Below, in pieces: positions 57,815-64,000 of a stretch of DNA of 64,000 bases. Source of the DNA: Macquaria australasica (Eukaryota > Chordata > Actinopteri > Centrarchiformes > Percichthyidae); the NCBI GenBank assembly GCA_005408345.1, contig SEMN01000101.1:124001-188000 (forward strand), in the 5' to 3' direction. Numbering within the stretch: position 1 is the stretch's first letter; every line of letters begins with the position of its first letter. The translations under genes and the position numbers were made by a program. A model generated the notes under the pieces. That model ran no database searches, had not been told where the DNA came from, and saw only the letters and a list, made by a program, of their open reading frames with translations.

Positions 57815-57963
57815 TCACTGTGCGCGCTCCCGTGAGCTGCGTGCACTTCTCGCTCGTCAGCAGATCACATGATATGACCGAGCAGCTAGCCACTTCCTGT
57901 GTGGACTGCTAGCCAACTCGCATCCAAACGGCCGCAGCGACTGCGACTACTGTGTCATCCAAG
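57815..57963 (+). promoter_or_regulatory. arl8b: arl8b promoter / 5' UTR
   Basis: GC-rich stretch with GTGCGCGCTCCCG near 57820, an M-box TCACATGA at 57865-57872 (MITF/TFEB-family type) and an ETS-type ACTTCCTG near 57892. No TATA box. Consistent with a broadly used promoter. Confidence 0.55.
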
Positions 57964-58086
57964 ATGCTGGCCCTCATAAACAGGCTTTTGGACTGGTTCA
58001 GGTCCCTCTTCTGGAAAGAGGAGATGGAGCTTACGTTAGTGGGACTTCAGTACTCCGGAAAAACCACATTCGTTAATGTGATTGCA
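57964..58086 (+). CDS. arl8b: arl8b exon 1, N-terminal helix and P-loop
   Basis: 41 codons, from ATG to VNVIA. Donor GTAAGT at 58087. A GTG-initiated extension upstream is possible in frame but has no family support. Confidence 0.97.
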
Positions 58087-61000
58087 GTAAGTAGCAAGCG
58101 AGCACTGTCACTGCGGGCCCGGGCTAGTAACGTTACCTGGAAGAGGTTGTGGTTGAAGGTTTTCTTACGTTATAAATCAAGTTTAATCGCCACAACATGT
58201 ATAGGGTGTTCCAGAAATTCGGGGACACGACTGCACGACCGGATAGTGGCTTCACAGTAACAGATGTTGCTGCGGTAACTGTTGCTGGGCTAGCTAGAAT
58301 GACGAAGTCCTGGCTGTGAGTGTGCGCTTGCTTGTGAAACCGGTCATGTGAACGGACTTGACAGTGCTTTGTAATAGCTGCCGGTGTGTCAACATCAAGG
58401 ATATGTTGACAACACGGGACATTGGTTAACTTTGGAAACAGCCTCTCTTGTCTCGTCATCTAGCCAGGGTGAACTGAAGCGGACGGGGCCTGGATCCACC
58501 GTGGCCCCCGGCTGCCGTTTATCTATCGGAAAGATTATAGATTTGCTTGGAGTATCCTACTGAATGCCAAGCCTACATAACTGAGTTCAGTATTGCCACT
58601 GGCTGCTGTTTGTACTTCCTCCCAGCAGAAATAATGTTCTGTTGTTGTTAGGTCTCGATTTATGGCGCGTTGTCATGCAGCTCCTACTGTCAGTGTTAAA
58701 ACTTGTAACATGTTATTATAATTGTGAGCTCTGTGGACCTGTCTGTTATTGTGTCGAGCTTGTTTAGCCTGCCACAGCCTAGGGTAAGGGGTTATATTTT
58801 GTGGCCCAGTTGTGTTTCTGGGTGATAAGAAGTCAAGTTATCGGCCACAGAACTGTAGGCCCCTCTTTCCTGGATTCATCACAAGAATACACATTTTCTT
58901 CTGGCTCTGTTGTGGTCATGTCAGGTGATCTGTAATTAGGTTTGAACAAAGCTGCCTTCTCCTTCACACAGTCATTGCAAGGCTGTTAGACTAGGTACCA
59001 GGCCTTACATGAAACACACAACCAAGGCTATTTAAGTTATACAGATTCTTTGAATCATGCTCCTTAGGCTCTTAGGGGGTGTAAGACTAGGTAGTCTATC
59101 AAAGCAGTTTACATTGGCTTTAGAGTTGGGTGACCCCACCTTTAGGATAAATGCCTTGCATGGCTCTTTAAGCTTGTGGAATGTTTGGGTACAAAGCACT
59201 GGTTTCTGCAACCAAATGTATGCTGATGCATAGATGCATCATCTTAGCATGATTCATAGAGTGAAAGGGCAAGTATTCAGCTAGAGGCCTCAAGCAGCCA
59301 AAAATGACTTTGTAATCAAATCATTTCCTAATTTGTTCTGACCCCATGCACAGAAATGATTCACATCCGCCAGGCTTTTCGTGTGACTTCTGAATCAGAT
59401 GAAACCATGCTTTAAATAAATGTCAACAGATTTGTATGTGGTGGTTATACTGATGCAGACACATTGACAACATACACAAATGGTAGAAATTAAAAAGATG
59501 CTGCACACTTAAATGTGTTTTTTGAGCTGTAAACTAAATGATATGACTGTACTGTGATGAAACACAACAATGCTGGTGTTAATATTGACATTTCTTACCA
59601 AATTTATAAAAATCTGCATTTCATGGGTTGAAAATGGCTCAACACGCCATCTGCTGTTTTAAATCAGCCCTGAACCTTGCAAGGCTAATAATACTGGCAT
59701 AGAGTCAACTGGTTGGGACCTGTCTACGTCATGAAATTTATATTAAAAAAAAGACTCTAATCAGTGTCAGCCAGTCTCCCTGTGTCCCCTGACCCACACA
59801 CCATGTAGCCATGTGGCCACGCCTCCTACAGTTGTTGTTCTCTCACTTGTTGCATTTTTTAAATTTGCTGAGAGGTAGGGTTCTAGCTGAATTTTAGGGT
59901 GTAGTTAAACTTTAAATACGACCTTGCATACGATGCAAGATGGAAAAGAGACAGATTAGATAAGTGACAATATTTGTAATACTTTTTCAGTGCTCATTAT
60001 TTCGCTTGATGTGTGTCTTTTAACAATGTAACATGCTGTATTCACCAACTTGCCGCCTTTTGTCTTGCATTTGTCTTGTACAGTCAGGCCAGTTCAGTGA
60101 AGACATGATTCCCACTGTCGGTTTCAACATGCGAAAGGTCACTAAAGGCAATGTGACAATAAAGGTAGGCCAACAAGCAAAATTATCCAGCTGGATGCTT
60201 TCACTGTTCAAATTAAATACATTTTACACTGGACCAGTGCATGCCTAGAGCTGTGTATTTTGTTTTGTGCTTTCTCGTCTCAGATATGGGACATAGGTGG
60301 ACAGCCCCGCTTCAGAAGCATGTGGGAGCGCTACTGTAGAGGAGTCAATGCTATTGTGTAAGTTTGTGGACACTCCAGAGTACAGCAGGTGGCCTTTGTG
60401 ACCACAGATTTACTATTTGGCTTCCTGAGGTTGCTGGAAACCTGGAAAACTGAACAGAAATTACACATACTGCACTTAGTCAATATATTTATGTCAGGCT
60501 TGGTATCACTCCATATAATTGTGTCATTACAAAATCCATCTTTTGTAGTAAGAGTCTAAATAATTGAACAAATATTTTTCAAGAGTTATTCAATTTTTGG
60601 TTTAGTGAGACGGATATTTTAGTGCTATCAAACGCTTAAGTTTTAAGTTTTTGTTTCTTTTTCCTTGCAGTTACATGGTGGATGCAGCAGACAGAGAGAA
60701 GATAGAAGCCTCCAGAAATGAACTGCACAACCTTTTAGACAAACCACAGCTACAAGGAATTCCCGTAAGAGGACACTTGTGGTCTTTGGCCCAAAAGCTC
60801 ATGATGTTACAGCCTCACCTTGGTTCATCACATCTGAGGGTTTAGTGAAAACTCATAATTAGTAATTATCAGGCTTGATGAAATTACACTAAGTGGTCAT
60901 TTGAACCCAAGCCTGAATTTTTCTGAGTTTTCAATATCTTAGCTGACAGGATAATTGACCTGACAAGGTTTGACGTGCTAAATCGATAGGCTGTCCAGCT

Positions 61001-63263
61001 TCTGTGACTTGACCCCACACACAGACAGTTTGTACAGTAAGGATTCTGTGACGGGTGAAGCACATTGTGGAAAGAATTCCTTTAAATTGTCTGATCACAC
61101 TGTGCGGTAATGCTGATACATTGCTGTGCTGTATATTGATCGGCCCTTTTTTTTCCTTGTTTCAGGTTCTAGTACTGGGCAACAAACGAGACCTACTCAA
61201 CGCACTTGATGAGAAGCAGCTCATTGAAAAAATGTGAGGCACTACATTACTGAATACTGTATTTTTGTTTCCTGCAGAAACGTCAGGACTTACTTCAGAC
61301 GTACAGTATACAGGGTTCGTACAAAGTCTTGAAAGTATGGAAAATTTTAACCGTAATGTTTTCAAGGTTAGGAATATGCTTGAATTCGAATATTTTCCTT
61401 GATTTTCAACATAATCTGGTGTTTCATCTACACAGTCATGTAAACCAAAAACCTTTATAATATTTTAAATGAAACGATCCCGTCGTCATGTTTGTTGTCT
61501 CCTGGCATTTATAGTCCCATTTTAGTCACCATTTAGTTAGTATGTGATAATAAAGGCTTTGAGAGCCTGGAAATTTTGGTTTAGGTACCTTGTGTGTTTG
61601 AATTTTACCATTTAAAAAAAACTGTACAAACCCTGAGTATAGTCATAACTAGTGCATGATAAATCAGTGTCAGGAGTATTATGTGAATCTTTCCCAATGG
61701 TGATCCAAAACATTATATCAGACATTTCCATTACATGAAATTACACAGTGTATGGCCAAAAGTATTTGGTCATGGGTATCCGCATACCTGTGTTACATCT
61801 AAAATACTTACATAATTCATAAATATGGCAAAGCTGTTGGTAGCGGCATATTAATGCGCACAGTTTTGGAATGAGATGTTCAACAATCACATGTAATGTC
61901 TGAGTGTCCACAGACTTCTGGCCATATAGTGTAGGTTAATCATTGACTTGTTAGGAATGCTGTGATTATTGGTAGGTAGAGATGTCCCGAGCTGATCCTA
62001 AGAATGGGTCTCGATTCTTTTTAATGGATCGGTATGGGCTAAAATAAACAGCAGTATAATGTCATGTCAGTTGTCGCTAATTAATGTTAATGTTAATTAA
62101 CATTAATTAGTTGTGACTTGATGACAGGCCCAAATGTAACTCTGCAAGTGAAAAAGGTCTTTTGTGAGGGAAGAACCTCCACTCTGTAACACAACTGTAC
62201 AATCGCAAGTGGTGCAAAAGTGTTTTTGTAGTTCCAACAACTCTAACAGAGGGATAGGTCTTCCAATGAAATTTTCATTCATATCATATCAATAATTTAA
62301 ATGATCAACTTAATCATTTTAACCAGGACCTCTAGTATTTGGATGACGAAGCTCATGTGCCAAATTTAGTAGTCTACAGCTGTTATTTCAATGTTTCAGG
62401 CACATATCTAATCATCATTAGATAATTATAAGGCCGTATTCAGACCAAATCAGGCGTTGCAGCAATTAGCGCAGGGTTGTGCGGCAGTGTGGGAGTGTCA
62501 CTACATAGCCATGCTGATTACAGCAATCCCAACTTGAAGAGCGACACAACGCCAAACGACTGCACAGCGAACGTCTTTGTACTCCTTCGTGACAGGGTCA
62601 AAAAGCTGATGTACAGTTATGACTGGTGATTGATCAGTCTCTCTTCCATCTTCACAGTTGCTCGGTAAACAGTGGAATGCTACATGGTAAACAAAGTTCT
62701 TCTTCACCTGGGCGTCTTCCGGTCTGGTAGCCGCCGTGATTGGCCGCCACAGCGTGACGTCTGTTTTAACTTTTTGCGTTTTTTTTTTTTTTTCGGCACC
62801 CCCTGCGGTCCCCACCGCTGCAGCCTGAACGCACTACCCCCATTCAAATGAATGGGAGGAGTAGCGTTTTCACCACAGCGCCTGCTTTCTTCTGAATATG
62901 GCCTAAGTATTGTATTGGCCAAAAAAACTTGATCGGGAAATCCCTATTGTTAGGAGTTTTTGTTATGCTCTTAACCATAAGACTCTTATTTGTTGCTTAG
63001 TTTCCTGCTTTCCTTTTTCAGGAATCTGTCTGCCATTCAGGACCGAGAGATCTGCTGCTACTCTGTCTCCTGCAAAGAGAAAGACAATATAGGTAAAAGA
63101 GCAGATCAGAGTTTAAATGATTCATCCAATCGCATAAATACAATCTTTAAGAATATTTGGGCCTGCTGAAGTCATAAACATGTCTTAATGCCCCCCACCC
63201 CCACCCCCCACAGATATCACACTGCAGTGGCTCATCCAGCATTCAAAGTCACGGAGAAGCTGA
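57964..63263 (+). CDS. arl8b: ADP-ribosylation factor-like protein 8B, complete
   Basis: Small GTPase on lysosomes that recruits effectors such as SKIP/PLEKHM2 and HOPS to move lysosomes along microtubules. Exons 57964-58086, 60084-60164, 60284-60357, 60671-60764, 61166-61233, 63022-63092 and 63214-63263 give 561 nt, 186 residues, the exact family length. Visible parts: hydrophobic N-terminal helix MLALINRLLDWFRSLFW; P-loop GLQYSGKT (about 27-34); switch II WDIGGQ (70-75); NKRD (130-133); C-terminal QHSKSRRS. MLALI, RSLFW and NALDEKQ assign it to ARL8B rather than ARL8A. Leu135 replaces the Pro seen in human. Teleosts may have two arl8b copies. Confidence 0.97.
59513..59911 (+). mobile_element. 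TTAA-flanked MITE, copy B
   Basis: Flanked by TTAA at 59509-59512 and 59912-59915, in intron 1 of arl8b. Inverted relative to 47533-47913 and alike over nearly all of its length, with small indels. Confidence 0.8.
60084..60164 (+). CDS. arl8b: arl8b exon 2, switch I
   Basis: Encodes SGQFSEDMIPTVGFNMRKVT then KGNVTIK, including the switch I Thr. Phase 0 at both ends. Confidence 0.98.
60284..60357 (+). CDS. arl8b: arl8b exon 3, switch II
   Basis: Encodes IWDIGGQPRFRSMWERYCRG then VNAI. Phase 2 end, donor GTAAGT at 60358. Confidence 0.98.
60671..60764 (+). CDS. arl8b: arl8b exon 4
   Basis: Encodes YMVDAADREKIEASRNELHN then LLDKPQLQGIP. TTGCAG acceptor, donor GTAAGA at 60765. Confidence 0.98.
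61166..61233 (+). CDS. arl8b: arl8b exon 5, NKxD
   Basis: Encodes VLVLGNKRDLLNALDEKQLI then EK. NKRD gives guanine specificity. Phase 2 end, donor GTGAGG at 61234. Confidence 0.98.
61311..61635. mobile_element. MITE with CAGGGTT(C/T)GTACA ends
   Basis: CAGGGTTCGTACA at 61311 and TGTACAAACCCTG ending 61635 are inverted repeats. Both sides are flanked by AGTATA (61305-61310, 61636-61641), an exact 6-bp duplication. Inside, AAGTCTTGAAAGTATGG fits a known vertebrate repeat pattern. Confidence 0.75.
61744..61931. mobile_element. Tc1/mariner-type MITE
   Basis: Ends CACAGTGTATGGCCAAAAG and CTGGCCATATAGTG are inverted matches, apart from a 2-bp gap, flanked by TA dinucleotides. TATGGCCAAAAGTATTTGG is typical of fish Tc1-derived MITEs. 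Confidence 0.72.
62077..62110. repeat. 34-bp palindrome
   Basis: CTAATTAATGTTAA and TTAACATTAATTAG are exact 14-bp arms around 6 bp. Inside the hAT-type element. Confidence 0.85.
62431..62906. mobile_element. Nested inverted-repeat element
   Basis: AGGCCGTATTCAGACCAAAT at the left and TTTCTTCTGAATATGGCCT at the right are imperfect inverted repeats, extended by CAGGCGTTG against CAGCGCCTG. Poly-T at 62780-62794. Target duplication not resolved. Confidence 0.6.
63022..63092 (+). CDS. arl8b: arl8b exon 6
   Basis: Encodes NLSAIQDREICCYSVSCKEK then DNI; SCK is the last guanine-binding motif. Donor GTAAAA at 63093. Confidence 0.98.
63214..63263 (+). CDS. arl8b: arl8b exon 7, C-terminus
   Basis: Encodes DITLQWLIQHSKSRRS and TGA at 63261-63263. 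Preceded by a C-rich tract and CACAG. Confidence 0.98.
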
Positions 63264-64000
63264 AAGTGAAGCGTACCCAGTTGCAGCTCTGGCCTCAGCC
63301 CCTAATGGTCATGGGTCCTTGACAGCCATCCCTCCCACTGCCTCTGTGAAGTAATCAGCTCTCTCTGCTCACTACCGGCACCACCTGCACCACCCAGTAC
63401 ACTACCATAGATGTGTAGCCCCTGTACAGCACTACCGCCACCCCAACTATCTGGAGTCTTGAAAAGTTGTTTCAGTACTGTGCTAGAAGGTGGATTGTCC
63501 GTACCCATCATGCCTTATCGCCCGTCATTACGGACATGCTCTGTGTCTGTGTACATCATGGAGTTTTATTTGGGTTTTTTTAATGGCTTCTGTTCCCTTC
63601 GACACAAGAATCTAATCATGTTGCAGTGTACTGTTCCCTGGTTACACTAGGATGGAGCTCCTCTAATCCCACATTCAAACATCCGCTATGTTGCCTCTCA
63701 ACATTTGGTGTTTACGTGACAAGGTCGTGATTGTAGTTTTTAACAGTTATTTGCCAAACGATGATGGTTGCTTGCGCTTAATGCCTTCAACTCTCAGCAA
63801 TGTAGCCTGCATTTTATTTGCTGGCGTATGGAAGTATCTATTTTTATTAAGTGACTTAAATTAACGTGTACACGTAACATAAAGATGAAGAGAAGGTAAG
63901 ACTGTGAGTGGTTGTGCAAAATCCTAAGATAGGTCAGCAGAGTTTTAAGTGCCTTTGGCTAAGTGAGTGTTCAAATCAGACAGTTATTTCCCAATGCAAC
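63264..64000 (+). other. arl8b: arl8b 3' UTR, open at window end
   Basis: Non-coding sequence after the TGA. No AATAAA hexamer was seen before the window ends, so the transcript probably continues beyond it. Confidence 0.75.

Larger units (their letters stand above)
61977..62946. mobile_element. hAT-type element with nested insertion
   Basis: Left end TAGAGATGTCCCGAGCTGAT, right end TTGATCGGGAAATCCCTA. Flanks are TTGGTAGG (61969-61976) and TTGTTAGG (62947-62954), 7 of 8 identical, as in hAT. It contains another element at 62431-62906. Confidence 0.72.

Noticed and set aside
1..64000. CRISPR arrays, operons, prophage or bacterial signals
   Set aside because: The window is clearly vertebrate nuclear DNA with spliced genes; the short tandem repeats are microsatellites without spacers.

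Overview
This is vertebrate nuclear DNA, most probably from a percomorph teleost. Four multi-exon genes with GT-AG introns lie on the + strand, and the spaces between them hold many short DNA transposons, SINE copies and other repeats typical of teleosts. No prokaryotic, viral or CRISPR feature was seen. Gene calls come from reading exons in frame, joining them at splice sites with consistent phase, and comparing the products with known vertebrate families.

Layout: (1) 1-31985, the 3' third of the inositol 1,4,5-trisphosphate receptor type 1 gene (itpr1): 18 coding exons for the last 920 residues, with all six membrane segments, the pore, the zinc-finger linker and the C-terminal coiled coil. 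(2) 31986-35439, an intergenic region with a common teleost repeat at 33147-33640, a CpG-rich block with a consensus CRE near 34069, and the proximal bhlhe40 promoter with a CACGTG E-box at 35079. (3) 35440-38681, bhlhe40 (DEC1), complete: five exons, 411 residues. (4) 38700-42700, intergenic, repeat-rich. (5) 42807-45831, an NAAA-type N-acylethanolamine acid amidase, complete: eleven coding exons, 352 residues, one intron with a GC donor. (6) 45832-57800, a 12-kb transposon-rich stretch. It holds an L1-like ORF2 remnant, TTAA-flanked and hAT-type MITEs, a complex array of foldback units carrying SINE copies, a duplicated 0.6-kb segment with an (AC)n tract, a decayed IS630/Tc1-type transposase fragment and a possible decayed C-type lectin exon. 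(7) 57964-64000, arl8b, complete CDS: seven exons, 186 residues, with the 3' UTR running off the window.

The order itpr1-bhlhe40-arl8b matches human 3p26. The naaa-like gene between the last two is not in that human block (human NAAA is on 4q21), so it is the main synteny oddity. Functionally, itpr1 is an ER calcium-release channel, bhlhe40 a circadian/stress repressor, naaa a lysosomal lipid amidase and arl8b a small GTPase that positions lysosomes. They are ordinary separate genes, not an operon. I found no convincing new biological system. The items most worth checking are the composite repeat array at 51.6-55.4 kb, the residue changes in itpr1 (no DEVD motif; Glu to Val at the end of S4), the GC-AG intron in naaa, and the nested transposons in arl8b intron 5.
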